Shown piece by piece: positions 20,515 to 31,544 of a stretch of DNA of 64,000 nucleotides. The notes beneath the pieces were generated by a model, which worked only from the letters and a program-made list of their open reading frames with translations, was not told the origin of the DNA and did not search any database. Origin of the DNA: Skeletonema tropicum (Eukaryota > Bacillariophyta > Thalassiosirophyceae > Thalassiosirales > Thalassiosiraceae); the NCBI GenBank assembly GCA_037178625.1, contig CM074139.1, positions 2,683,262-2,747,261 on the forward strand, written 5' to 3'. Both the position numbers and the translations under genes were made by a program. Positions within the stretch are counted from its first letter, which is position 1. Each line of letters starts with the position of its first letter.

Positions 20515-21792
20515 ATGCCGGTCCTTCATTCCCGTATGCACAACACAATTGACGTGGGACACCCACCGTCACCGCCCTATGAATCAATGTACCAGAGTAT
20601 TCAGATCCATTACCACGGATTCGCCTACCTTCCTCATGCAAGGGGCCGTGAAATCAAATCGCCGAGATTTTTCTTGAACGGACGCCAGTGGGAACTCGGC
20701 ATCTATCCGGGGGGTGAGTTACACACTCGGCATACTCCCCGCTCCTCAACTTATCTGGCAGTTCGCCTCCGGCTCTGCTCAGTTGGGCGTGTCACGGCTT
20801 CGTTTGATGTGAAAATCCTCAATAAGTTCGGTGCCACGGAACGCAGTATGCACTCCCCATTAACAGATTGGAACTCTGACATGGTTACAGAGTGGAGTTG
20901 GTCTGAGGTGACAAGGCGCTCCAGAATCTTGGACGAACAGTTTGGAATTCTTGATGATGATGGCACGTTAGCTATCGTTGTCACCACAAAGGAAGATGCA
21001 GCTGCGGCGTTTGTTCCTGACAATCCTATACTCAAAATGATGAAAAATATTTTTAATGATGAAAGTACGGCCGATGTTCGTTTCGATGTTTGCTTTCCTT
21101 TGGAAGAAGACGACGACAATGATGATGGAACCAAGAGGGCAAAATCATCAACTCAATTATACGCTCACCGATCAATTTTGCGCGGATGCGCTCCCATGCT
21201 TGCAGCTCTCTTCGATGTGGAGGATACTGACAGTATGATAACTGCTCATATTAGTGATGTAAAACCAGACATCTTCCATCACTTGCTTTCCTATGTGTAC
21301 GGAGTGAGCGTTCCAAAGGAAGAACTCAAGACTCATGCCAAGGATATCATCGATGCTGCAGACAAGTATTCCATCGTCAATCTCAAGCTGGAAGCTGAAG
21401 CAGTCTACTTGAACTCGACGAAATTTACATTTGATAACGCTATGGACAACTTGTTGTATGCGGATGCCAAAAATTGTGCGTTACTCAAGGAAATAGTGCT
21501 AGACTTCTTGGCAGAGAATAGCACGGAGGCAATCAACAAGATCTCATTCTCTGACTTCCCAGGAAGTGTGGTCAAAGATCTCATGGTTGCTTTTGATCGG
21601 AGCAAGAGGCGCATACTCAAAGATTATCGCTCGGACTCTGAAGAAGATGATGAAGAAGATGATGGAGAAGATTATTGTTTGATGCGTGTAAGTCAGTTGA
21701 GGAGAAAGTTGAATGCAAAAGGATTGGATGTTGACGGGTCTCGTGAAGCAATGATCGAAGCTCTCAACAATCCAGAAGGGTCTGTATCATAA
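20515..21792 (+). CDS. MATH-BTB-SAP protein 3
   Basis: 425 aa, single exon, more diverged from the pair at 12700 and 15745. The N-terminus differs (MPVLHSRMHNTIDVGHPPSP). MATH-like core: SPRFFLNGRQWELGIYPGGE...NKFG..., then LAIVVTTKE. BTB: TADVRFDVCF, YAHRSILRGCAPMLAALF, YVYGVSVP. BACK-like: AKDIIDAADKYSIVNLKLEAEAVYL, LLYADAKNCALLKEIVLDFL. An acidic insert (DSEEDDEEDDGED) precedes the SAP-like C-terminus (VSQLRRKLNAKGLDVDGSREAMIEAL). It lies about 200 bp right of the hAT-like element. Inferred role: CUL3 adaptor. Confidence 0.85.
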   Translation: MPVLHSRMHNTIDVGHPPSPPYESMYQSIQIHYHGFAYLPHARGREIKSPRFFLNGRQWELGIYPGGELHTRHTPRSSTYLAVRLRLCSVGRVTASFDVKILNKFGATERSMHSPLTDWNSDMVTEWSWSEVTRRSRILDEQFGILDDDGTLAIVVTTKEDAAAAFVPDNPILKMMKNIFNDESTADVRFDVCFPLEEDDDNDDGTKRAKSSTQLYAHRSILRGCAPMLAALFDVEDTDSMITAHISDVKPDIFHHLLSYVYGVSVPKEELKTHAKDIIDAADKYSIVNLKLEAEAVYLNSTKFTFDNAMDNLLYADAKNCALLKEIVLDFLAENSTEAINKISFSDFPGSVVKDLMVAFDRSKRRILKDYRSDSEEDDEEDDGEDYCLMRVSQLRRKLNAKGLDVDGSREAMIEALNNPEGSVS

Positions 21793-22288
21793 TATGTAAA
21801 GGATGCCACAGCTGAAGAGTAGGTAGGGTGCTGTGTTTGCATAAATGAGTAGGGGACTCGTTGATGTTGAGAAACTTTAATGCGAGTACTAATCATGTCT
21901 TCACTGTCTAAAGTAACGGTGAATGGTCTATACAATGGACTTACTCGCTTACAAACTTCCACGGGCCTAACATCATCCCACTGTGTTAGACAAGTCAGAA
22001 GGCGGCCAAACAGATCAGCCAGAGGAATTAATCTTAATTTTCTCCCCAATAAAGCAGAATTGACAGCGCCGGCACCTTGTAGTCACCCCACAAATCTCAT
22101 TTGCTTTCACACTCTCTGCATTCCTCCTCTGCATTTAGATAATAGCAATACAATGCAGTCGAAGTCAATCAATGATGGTCACCCTCATCTTCATTTGAAG
22201 TAATAAAGAAGGATAATTCTTTCTTGAACACGAGATTTTCTCGACGATGAAATGAGTCCTTATGCAACAATACTCAGTCAATTCCATG
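21793..22288. other. intergenic, no supported gene
   Basis: 3' flank of MATH-BTB gene 3. I see only short uninformative open frames. Confidence 0.45.
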
Positions 22289-22292
22289 CTAG

Positions 22293-22847
22293 CTACCGCG
22301 CAAAAAAATTGCTCCCTGCAAAAAATTGTTCCAGCGCGCTCTCACGCACAAAAGTAGCTTACAACCATGTCAGCACACCCCTCCACCATGGCCAATAATA
22401 AACATTCGACAAAAAAGGGATCGGGAATGCCAAACTAAACACTATCTGAATATAATTATTCCTTGGATGACCTATTTATATCTATTCCTCATTGAGTTAT
22501 CTTCAATTGTTCCTGTGTGATTTTCAACATTTTTACTAGTTAAAATCACTAGGTAAAATCGCCTAAACAACCCATCTGACCCATGCTAATTTACCACATT
22601 AGGACGAATACAGCAGTTACAATGTTGACCAGTGGCTCTATCGACAGCCAATAATGTGTGCTATCACATGACACCTGGTTATTCTAGTGCACAAGTATAC
22701 CAAGAAACTTACCAGGCTACAGAGTGGATATGTCGACATGGTTGCTAGGAATTTTGTGCAGACTCGTGACCAAAGTGCTTGCTAATCACCTTTTTTACTA
22801 GCGAACTCGGGACCTAAATGCTCCTGGAGCAATTTTTTGCGCGGTAG
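22293..22847. mobile_element. CTAG-flanked MITE 1
   Basis: 555 bp. The left terminus CTACCGCGCAAAAAAATTGC and the reverse complement of the right terminus CTACCGCGCAAAAAATTGC match over 22 bp apart from one A. CTAG flanks both sides (22289-22292 and 22848-22851). Internal segments such as AATGCCAAAC.GA/TAAC, TAATTATTCCT and TGTGTGCTAT are shared with the adjacent element at 22852, so the two are distant relatives. Confidence 0.75.
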
Positions 22848-22851
22848 CTAG

Positions 22852-23418
22852 TGGTGAAAAAATTGGCGGAACGAAAAAAATTGGCGGAGAATTTTTGCTA
22901 GCGGAAAGCTAGTAAAACTCACAAAACACGTCAAAACAACCATGTGAGTATACCCACCTAATACAGACTCTTATTAGACCTTAGACAAAAATGTCCTTTA
23001 GGAATGCCAAACAGAAGACTATTGAAGAATAATTATTCCTCGTTTGATATAGTTATAGTTGATTTATGTCGAGTTTTTACTCGACGAATATTGCTAATTT
23101 TGGCAGCTCCTCACGCGTTAAAAACACTAACAAAAATCCTCGCCAGACACAGTATCTGACCAATCGGCAGCTACAGTATGGCGAATACAGCCCACCCACC
23201 GGTGGCCAGCGGCTCTATGGAAAGCTGATGATGTGTGCTATTAAATAGTCATAGGGTTATTGGGGTATATCCGCTTGCTATTACTTTTATACCCTACTGA
23301 AGTGCCGACATGGTTGTTTTGTGAGAGTTCTGCTCTTTCTCCACTAGCTTTTTCTGTCTTTTACTACGGTTGGCGCCAAATTTTAATTGACGCAAAACTC
23401 CGCCAATTATTTTCACCA
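22852..23418. mobile_element. CTAG-flanked MITE 2
   Basis: 567 bp. The left terminus TGGTGAAAAAATTGGCGGA and the reverse complement of the right terminus TGGTGAAAATAATTGGCGGA agree. Inner inverted segments (GTAAAACTCACAAAAC against GTTTTGTGAGAGTTC) extend the symmetry. CTAG occurs at 22848-22851 and again at 23419-23422, so the two MITEs share the middle CTAG. Confidence 0.75.
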
Positions 23419-23422
23419 CTAG

Positions 23423-24444
23423 CATGAACATTTCAACTACTTGCTACTGCTACTCTGAGCACGGTTTCCCAAATGGCCTGAAAGCGGCCACTTCGATTTT
23501 TCTATAAATCGAATGAAATTTTAAAAAAACCTCAAAAAAACTTTTTTGACACCCTGTTGCGCGGAAATAACTAGGGCGTTGTTAGCGATAAAGTCCCTTT
23601 TTCGGGGCACGTAGGCGACATCAGCACTCAAGGGGCGCCAGGGCACATAAAAGAATGGGCTGCGTATCGATTTGATTAGGTTATCCCCTATTTGATTTTG
23701 GTAGAAGAAAAATCTAGATATGCAATGCAAGAAAGGCTGTTTTGGGTGGTCCCCTAATAGTAAGTTGTTTGTTCTTCAATCACATCACCCATGAGGCGGG
23801 CAGGCCCCCACCTCTGAAAATCCATCAAAATGCCTTCACCATGGTGGACTACTAGTAAAAATGAGGTCAATGAATATGCTTCTATTAGGCTAATAATCGA
23901 CATTCCCCTCCCCTATTGTGGCATAGGATCTCCGAACCGCCGTTTATTTTCCTAATTGGGCATCGTCTGTTGTGAAAATGACTATGAACATAACCATCAT
24001 CGTCGAGTTGGTCGGATGATGCAATTATATTCCCACCATGTCAACGACAACACCATCGCCGTCGACGAACACCGAACAACTCCGCCGAACCGACATCAAA
24101 AATAATATCCACTATTGGTGAAATATTCTGCTCTATGATGCTTGTTATTTATTAATGGCGGCCGTTTTACAGTGACAAGTAATGGTGCAAAAACAATGTG
24201 TGGGTGTTGGGATCAATATTATTTCTACAGCCCATGTTGACGCATCCCAGCAACAACTAATGACTGGTTCTTCATTACTTAGTATTGGACAGTAGTGAAT
24301 CTGCGTTGGTGCCTCGAAGAGGGGGGGGGGGTGTTAATTGCAGTGGGTATTCCGTAAAACTAATTTTGAACACAAGATACTACTTAGAGAGAGGGTGAGT
24401 TCAAGAGTGTACATGACGCAATGCCACTTGTGTTATTGTAATCA
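23423..24444. other. intergenic, no supported gene
   Basis: About 1 kb without recognisable coding signal. It contains an 11-12-nt G run near 24322 and a CCACCATGTCAACGACAACACC-like patch near 24035 that opens no frame of useful length. Confidence 0.4.
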
Positions 24445-25364
24445 CTAACTTGTTTTCAATCTTTTAACATCAATTTGAGCATTGGGGTGTGGTGCTGCTG
24501 GTCTCTTCGTATCGTTGCTCGTCTTCGACCCTGCGGGATTTGGGGTTGCCTCTCGCTTGGTCTCTCTGCTCTTCTTGTTCTTGTCGACGCCTGCTGGAGC
24601 GGGATGCGGTGTTGCTGGTCTCTTATTTTCGTTGCTGAGCTTCCTCTCAACGCCTGCGGGATGTGGGGTTGCCGGTTGTTTGGTCTCTTTGCTCTTCTTG
24701 TTCTTGTCCACGCATGCTTTCAAATTTGATCGCGGAGACATGTCATGCTTTTGACAATGTTGTTCCTTCCACCGACGAAATACAACTGCAAACCTAGAGT
24801 GGATCATCTTCCGAAGAATAATTTGGTACACTTCCTCTATCGCATCTTGCCGGAAATTCATCGAGGGGGACTGACACAATGATACAAATTTGGAGTGGAT
24901 GGATGAGTTGTGCATCACAAGATGTTTTCCATCCTTGAAACAAGAACGAAGGTTTTGTTTCATACGTTCCTGTGTAAATAATGTTGACGGAAGGTGGTGG
25001 TGTCTTTATCATCGGCGGCGGCATCAGTTTGGATAGTGTTGTTGCTAAAGTAATGACACATTCTTGACCAAATCAGTAACGTTATGTCACCGAAGTGCGC
25101 TTTGGTGCCCTCTGGCGATATGTAGACAAATCGGTGCTGTTTGTAGGGCATAGGAGCACCTACATCTCGACCAAATTCAAAGTGCATATTCCCCGGGGAT
25201 GCTTCATTTCTGTAAAGTCTCATCACCTCTCTGTCATCCAGACCCCCATCGGACATGGCTCGGGTGTGACCGCCATATTGACGCACAGACAGGATTGACG
25301 TCGGCGAATTACGTGTGCAGTGTTTGATGCTGGCTCGATGTGTAAGAGCCGTTGGCATTGTCAT
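24445..25364 (-). pseudogene. unrecognised Lys/Pro-repeat protein, two overlapping frames
   Basis: Two minus-strand open frames, 25364-24960 (134 aa) and 24963-24445 (172 aa), touch in an ATGA overlap: the stop of the first shares bases with the ATG of the second. The first has SPEGTKAHFGDITLLIWSRMCHYF; the second ends in four copies of a basic repeat (K.ATPHPAGVDKNKKSRETK type) and the tail VKRLKTS. I recognise no family. Either one gene has a frameshift (assembly error or decay), or these are two frames of a mobile element. The partner on the plus strand starts only 126 bp away and is also frameshifted. Confidence 0.4.
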
Positions 25365-25490
25365 AAATGTTTGTACAAAGCAAAAGAGAGTGCGTGCGGC
25401 AAGCCTGAATTTTGAATTTTGCTACTAGCTAACTGTACGTACTTCGAATCTACTGTACCTCTCGTACATAGAAGAAGAACAAACGGGAAT

Positions 25491-26328
25491 ATGAAGGGTG
25501 TTGACGTTACCATGGTGGAAGACGCCTTTGCAACGAAACTAGCGGGGGGAACGTGTATACCGTATGAGGACATGTTTGGGGATGACGCTGGTTATTTCTT
25601 ACATTTGATGGCAAAGTGGCGCAGATCGCGTGCTCACAATCGAGGAATGCCTCCCTTTTCAACAGCGTTGAGGGGGGCACGCCGACTGAAAAATTTGACA
25701 TAAACGATGATACTGAATTATGGGCAAACAGTAAACGTTGTCTTAAACAATTTCTAAAGAATAGGAAGATGGAGGAAGACAAGAAGAAACGTAGACAGAG
25801 TGAAAGAGATGCGGGAAAGATAAAATGTTCGATGGGGAGTATTTCTGCTTGTGCCGAAGGAACATCACAAGCACCAACCGTAACTACTACTAAAAAAGTT
25901 GCATCTCGTCCGTCTTCTGCTAGTGGTTACACACCGAGTACAAAGAAGCAGAGGGGAGATGAAGACGACGATGATGATGATGACCCAGCAATGAGAAGGT
26001 TATTTCCGGGTAATTGCAACACAGCAACAACAGTCAGAACAACAACTGGAATCGATTCTCTTTGATGGGGACGTTTTGAAAGAAGATGCGGCAAACGTCA
26101 TGCTCGGTAAACTCAAAACTAGATTTGATAACAAAAAGAAACTAGAAGGACATGAACAGAGGATTGCCGGGGGGTTGTTGAAAGTGGAAAGGGGTAAAGC
26201 CAAGTCTGGAGTAATTCAAGAGGTATTACTTGGATCATTCCCTGGTCATAAAAAGGAAAAGTATGTTCGTGTGACAAAGACAAATAAACGCAGGAAGCCG
26301 AAAGAACGGTCTAGTTCAAGCGCATTGC

Positions 26329-26364
<36 letters not shown>

Positions 26365-27285
26365 TCACATCGGCAGAGTTGATGCCTTTTGAGAAAGAGA
26401 TGAACGAGAATCCTCTACTTCGGCTTCCCATGATGGAAGAAGAAGAAGACGACGAGGAGGAATTCGATACTGATGAAGAGGACGAGAGCTACGAAGAAAT
26501 GGATACAATGATAGTCGCATGGATGGTGTCCTCACTGCTCTGGATTCGATCGGTTCATTGGTAAGAAGTCGCTACAGCTTCATTGCAAAGAACTTCACAA
26601 CACAGAAATCGAAGCCGAACACGATGTCATTCCAGGTGAAGGAGGATTACGATAGCGCCAGATTAATGCATCTAAATAATGAGAGGAGCTAAGTCGTTCG
26701 TTCTGTCGGTCGGTCGGTCGTTCTGTCGTTCTGTCCGGGCCCTTTGGCGTGTCCTTTGGCCTTCACGGGCATTTTCGATCGACTCTTTCTTTGATTGGCT
26801 TGATTTGACCCCTTGCCCCCCCCCGTTTTTAGAGTTTTCGATTGACTCTTTCTTTGATTGCCTTAGATTTGAATGTTCAGGGGGGGACACCCCCCCTTGC
26901 CCCCCCGTGTTTAGAATTTTCGATTGACTCTTTCTTTGATTGGCTTAGATTTGATTGTTCAGGGGGGACACCCCCCCTTGCCCCCCCCGTGTTTAGAATT
27001 TTCGATTGACTCTTTCTTTGATTGGCTTAGATTTGATTGTTCAGGGGGGGACACACGGAAGAGGCAAATGGACCTACTCGGATTCGGTGAATGGAAGAGA
27101 GGAAAGAAGTGTGGTCAGTTTGAAAACATTTATATTGTCAGGGTCGAGGTCAGCGAGCAAGTCTACTACGAGAACGATGAAGTCAAATCGGACTCAAACG
27201 TGAAGCGTGAAGCACTGGATGCAGACACCGATAATGAAGATGCCCCACCGAGCAAGCGCCGTAACATTTGCGTTACTAGGTAAGA
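25491..27285 (+). pseudogene. unrecognised acidic/basic coiled protein with several frameshifts
   Basis: Coding character runs through frames that change at least three times: 25491-~25670 (MKGVDVTMVEDAFATKLAGG), ~25670-26010 (LWANSKRCLKQFLKNRKMEEDKKKRR), ~26010-26500 (QQQQSEQQLESILFDGDVLKED, then a Glu run and DEEDES) and ~26500-26691 (MDGVLTALDSIGSLVRSRYSF). A last open piece, 27068-27283 (MDLLGFGEWKRGKKCGQFENIY...PPSKRRNICVTR), follows the minisatellite. I recognise no domain. The changes could be mutations, missed introns or base-calling errors in homopolymers. Gene and partner (24445-25364) are divergently oriented, suggesting a shared origin, possibly an unknown mobile element. Confidence 0.4.
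26772..27052 (+). repeat. 82-bp minisatellite, ~3.5 copies
   Basis: The word TTTTCGATTGACTCTTTCTT (first copy TTTTCGATCGACTC) begins at 26772, 26835, 26917 and 26999. The last two intervals are exactly 82 bp; the first is 63 bp. Each unit ends with a C-run/G-run block (CAGGGGGGACACCCCCCCTT). A GTCG/GTTCTGTC simple repeat precedes it at 26696-26736. Confidence 0.9.
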
Positions 27286-28072
27286 AGATGAGGCAGAAAG
27301 GAAGAATGTGTTTTAAGTAATTCGGACATGATACTCTTACATTGTACAACAAGGCTCTCACTTCTAACGTCAATTACATCACCACTTTCACCAACATTAA
27401 GAAGGAATCCGAGAGTGGGTACTAACTCTGCCAAATCATACTAACAGTCCTGTAGAATATTATTTCACCAAATGATTTACGTCTCGCTCTAATTTCTTCC
27501 TACCTGTCTTCAATCGTTTCCACACGTTCACATTAAACCTCTTCATAGATAATCCCTCTCACATAAATCAATATTCTCCCAACCGTTTCTCAGTAATCAC
27601 TACACAGCATTCGTAGAAGGCAATGTACAACCTTTATTACATAATTATTAAAGTGTTACATAACGTACTATTTGAATACTGCTATGTATATAAGTAGACA
27701 CAATCAATATCGTAGTAGATAGCCGGTGCCTCCTCTCTTATTTAGAAAACCCGCGCAGCGGCTAGACGAGCGTCAGCGAGGCTAGTAATACATAATGGAG
27801 CGAAATAGAGTATTTATTTGAGTTGACATGACATCATTGACTCGGTACGGAGTTAGTAATCAGAAAGAAGCTTCGTGTAGAGGAGCTGCAGACGTAAAAA
27901 AAATGAAAAATAAAATCAAAATTTAAAATCTCAAAACTCTCGAACGAAGCTCGAATGTTGTCGGGTTGGGAAACCGTATGAGCTATATTGAGCTCTGTCC
28001 TCTCGAACTGATATCACTCAGTGTTCATTTCTTGTCTATTTTGAAAGCAACTCCAGAGTGGTGTTTGATATC
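27286..28072. other. intergenic, no supported gene
   Basis: AT-rich and without a supported open frame. It precedes the MATH-BTB pseudogene. Confidence 0.45.
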
Positions 28073-28822
28073 ATGTTGAGCGGATGCCGAATCGAAAACG
28101 CCAGAGTGTCCGTAGGATGCAATCTTCCATCTTCAACTGTAAGCGGCGAGGAGTGGAAGACGTTTCAATTCCACTTTCATGACTTCGCTAAACTCAGTGT
28201 CAAGAAGAATCATTTCGTTACATCGCCAGTATTCACCTGCAACGGACGTCAGTGGGAGCTTTGTGTCTACCCTGGTGGCAACTGTGAAGCGGCGGAAGGA
28301 CAAGTGTCAGCTTTCATGGGCGCGCATCATAGCCAGATTGAATATGAAGGTAGTTGATAGGCTTGGAAAAGCAAAGGTAGCCGTTACGTCATCGAAGCTA
28401 CGAATCTTTGGTAACGACTGGGGCTTGCCCGATTTCATCTCTCACTCTCACTCTGACATCTTGGATAAATCCGAAAATATTCTGGATAGCAATGGCACGT
28501 TGACCGTCGTTGTTTCTATAGAAGAGGAACCGACAACTGTATATGTTCCCCCAAATCCCTATCTCAAGATGATGAAAGGATTGTTCAATGATGAGACAAC
28601 TGCCGATTTTTGCTTTAAAGTCAGCAGCGTTGACAAGAAAGAGGGGGAGAGAGAAAAGTCAGAGTCATCGGTTTCTTTGCACGCCCACCGCTTGATTCTT
28701 GAGAAATGCGCCCCCATGCTTGCTGCCATATGTTAATCAAATAATGATGATGGTGTAGTAGTAACAGCCTCAGTCAATGATGTCAAAGCAGAAATTTTCC
28801 ATTACTTGCTTTCCTATGTGTA
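28073..28822 (+). pseudogene. MATH-BTB pseudogene
   Basis: The N-terminal half is clearly a MATH-BTB paralog: VTSPVFTCNGRQWELCVYPGGN, then KVVDRLGKAKV, NPYLKMMKGLFNDETTADFCFKVSS, HAHRLILEKCAPMLAAIC. It is broken by a frameshift near 28345 (MATH part passes into another frame), by TAA at ~28734 where the family continues, and by a second TAA right after FHYLLSYV, where the intact genes have Tyr. The rest of the BTB/BACK part and the SAP motif are missing. Sequence beyond 28822 is unrelated. Confidence 0.85.
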
Positions 28823-29594
28823 ATCAATTATTCGTTGATCGAATAAAGCGACGCTGCCCGCTTAGCAATGAAACGGCTAGCAATGCGAAAGAAAGAATTA
28901 TAGCTTTTAATAGCAACATAGAGTATTGTAGATGAATCTGCCGCCAAGCCCATAGGCTGCCTATCGCAGGCATGGGGAGGCGCTCGAAAATCGATGATGC
29001 CTGATCCTGACTTCCTGCGGTTACCGCCTCTCTTTCAGCTGGCGTGTAGGCGCCTACGCTGCTTATCTCTTCTCTCTTCTAGCACAATTAGGGCTCTCTC
29101 GTTAGTTGGTCGTTCAACAATGCATGGGTGGAGTACAACAATGTACCTGCCTCGCACGATGTTCTACAGTGTCCTCAACGTCTTTGCAATGTTTCAGCGT
29201 CCTAAGTACCTCCTACCACGGAAATACTTACAGTAAGTAGGTTAGCATATATTTTTATAGGTAGCAAAGAGACTTTCATGTCGAAACACAGAAACGTGTG
29301 ACTGCGTCAGTCCCACTCTAGACAAAAAAGCAAGTTCAATACATTTCTACACGTTGGAATCTCATACTTATGTAAGTACGTACGAATCACATGACACAAG
29401 ATCTCACCCACATGCAAGAGCAACGTGGGCACTCTTGCTTTTCAGCATTCAGCATGCCGATGCCTCGTCGGTCTGAGATTGATGCAATAAGTTGCTCTCA
29501 TAAATTCGATACTAAATCGATATCGGCACAAACAGACATCATCAATCTACGCACCACAACAAATAACTTCTTTACAGCATTCAATCTAACAAAC
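28823..29594. other. intergenic, 5' region of the protease gene
   Basis: No gene supported. It contains TACCTGCCTCGCACGATGTT at about 29146, related to motifs downstream of MATH-BTB genes 1 and 2. The open frame continues upstream of the protease ATG to 29391, but this looks like 5' UTR because the signal peptide starts at 29595. Confidence 0.45.
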
Positions 29595-30947
29595 ATGATG
29601 TCATCACGAGCATTGATCCTCCTCCTATCTATGACAGCAGCATCCGCTGGAACTCTACGCAACGCCAAGAGAGATCTCAGAACCCGTATCATCGGCGGTG
29701 ATAAGGCAGTTGAAGACCGATATGCCTACGCAGTCTCACTATTCGATAGCTACGGTCACTTCTGTGGTGGCTCTCTCATTGCAGAGGATGTCGTACTCTC
29801 GGCAGCCCACTGCGATAGCCACGGCCAAGGCAATTACAACGCAGTGGTCGGACGCCACGCTCACAATGACAGTGATGGGCAAGAGTTCAGCGTCAAGAAG
29901 GCTTTACCTCATCCCGACTACGATGATGTCACTACCGACAACGACTTCATGCTCATCTTCTTGAACGAATCTGCAACAAGCAACGAATTTGTCAGGCTCA
30001 ACACCGATGAAGCCACGCCAGAAATAGGTGCCGCTGTCACTGTCATGGGGTGGGGCGATATCGATCCCAGTGATGAACAGGAGTTGAGTAGCGAGCTGAT
30101 GGAAGTAGACGTGAATGTCATCACAAATGAAGAGTGTGAGAAGAGTGATGGAGATTTTGGAAGCTACGAAGATCAAATCACGAGCAACATGTTATGTGCT
30201 AGAGAAGAAGGAGGTGGCGAAGACAGCTGTCAAGGAGATTCCGGGGGACCCCTCGTCATTAGGGGTGCCAAAGCATCCGAAGATGTGCAAGTAGGAGTGG
30301 TCTCATGGGGTATTGGCTGCGCAAGTAAAGATTATCCAGGTGTGTATGCAAGGATTTCTGCTCAATTTGAATGGATCAAATCTGAGGTGTGCAAAGGTTC
30401 AAAGAATCCACCTTCCTCATTTGGCTGTGAAGACATAGAGAACAGCATCACACAAAATACTGATGCTGCTGACAGCACCGCTACTACTACCACCAGCGGT
30501 GGATGGAACATCATTGTCACAGAAGAGTTCAAGGGTGGATATGGAATCTTCACTGCAGACTCCAAGAGCAACCGGGCGATCCAATACAACAGTGCGAAGG
30601 GCAAAGCAGGTGTCATCCGCATGAGTTCCGATGGAACATCAACTCTCAAGTCCAGTCAGATCAGTGTTGCCAATTCAGAGAGCAAGTTCAAGGTTTCAAT
30701 CGATCTATATGCAGTGAACCTAAGTCACGATGACAACATCTGCATTGACTATCAAACTAGTACTTCCCACGGCGAGAAATGTTGGAAGGCAATGCATGAC
30801 TTTCCCCTCTCACAGTGGGAGACCAAGACGTTCGAGTTTGACGCAGAAGATACAGAATCTTTGAGAATTCGGTTACGAGTGGATGCAACAAGTGAAAGTG
30901 GTGATATCCTCATTTCTAGAGTCGATGTTGAAGGTAGTTCGGCGTAG
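29595..30947 (+). CDS. secreted trypsin-like serine protease with C-terminal beta-sandwich domain
   Basis: 450 aa. A signal peptide (MMSSRALILLLSMTAASAG) and short propeptide end at RTR-IIGG, the usual activation cleavage. Chymotrypsin-fold S1 domain with catalytic His (LSAAHC), Asp (TTDNDFMLIF) and Ser (CQGDSGGP). Asp six residues before the catalytic Ser (EDSCQGDS) and VSWGIGCA predict cleavage after Lys/Arg. After ~residue 275 a Thr-rich linker leads to a ~145-aa domain (WNIIVTEEFKGGYGIF...ICIDYQTS...LRIRLRVDATSESGDILISRVDVEG) that looks like a jelly-roll/CBM-like module. Probably extracellular proteolysis. Start: the frame is open further upstream, but the hydrophobic signal sequence begins at 29595 or 29598. 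Confidence 0.88.
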   Translation: MMSSRALILLLSMTAASAGTLRNAKRDLRTRIIGGDKAVEDRYAYAVSLFDSYGHFCGGSLIAEDVVLSAAHCDSHGQGNYNAVVGRHAHNDSDGQEFSVKKALPHPDYDDVTTDNDFMLIFLNESATSNEFVRLNTDEATPEIGAAVTVMGWGDIDPSDEQELSSELMEVDVNVITNEECEKSDGDFGSYEDQITSNMLCAREEGGGEDSCQGDSGGPLVIRGAKASEDVQVGVVSWGIGCASKDYPGVYARISAQFEWIKSEVCKGSKNPPSSFGCEDIENSITQNTDAADSTATTTTSGGWNIIVTEEFKGGYGIFTADSKSNRAIQYNSAKGKAGVIRMSSDGTSTLKSSQISVANSESKFKVSIDLYAVNLSHDDNICIDYQTSTSHGEKCWKAMHDFPLSQWETKTFEFDAEDTESLRIRLRVDATSESGDILISRVDVEGSSA

Positions 30948-31544
30948 ATTTGAATGGGATTGCAACGATAGTAGACGAGAATAGAATATACAATAATGTG
31001 ATAGTAATAGACTTCATAGCTAAAAGTCTTTTTTAGCAAGAGGAGGGCAGAGTATGAATTAAGTTTTATCTTTCGAGATATAATAGCATACAACATCACT
31101 TAGGGTTAGTATACAACATCACTTTCCTGCATTCACTGAAAAAGTGCCATTGAATATCGGCCAATCTATGGTGCTGACATGAGTGCGGTTCCCATGCACT
31201 GATAGAAATCTGTACTCTCTCCATTTCTGTTCTGCCCATTACCGGTGCTAGAGTAATCAGCAGTACAGAATCCTCATTTCACTTGTTACACGGCAATCTC
31301 TCATGGAGTACTTCTTCAAGAAAGACCTCGCTCTTCCCTGTAGGTCAATGATGACCTGTTTTTTACAAGCATGGATGCCAATGCTAATCCATCATCCGTC
31401 CATTCCAACTCATTCCAACCAATGCAATTAATGCGATGAAGAGAAGAGTATGACTTGATGTCAATATTTGATCCGCTTTTACTTACATTACAGATATTGA
31501 CTCGATCTCTTCCCAAACCCCATGCATCCCAAATTAAAAACTAA
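30948..31544. other. intergenic, no supported gene
   Basis: 3' flank of the protease gene. It has only weak short frames. Confidence 0.45.

Noticed and set aside
29391..29594. N-terminal extension of the protease
   Set aside because: The frame is open, but the residues are not signal-like and a clear signal peptide starts at 29595; treated as 5' UTR.
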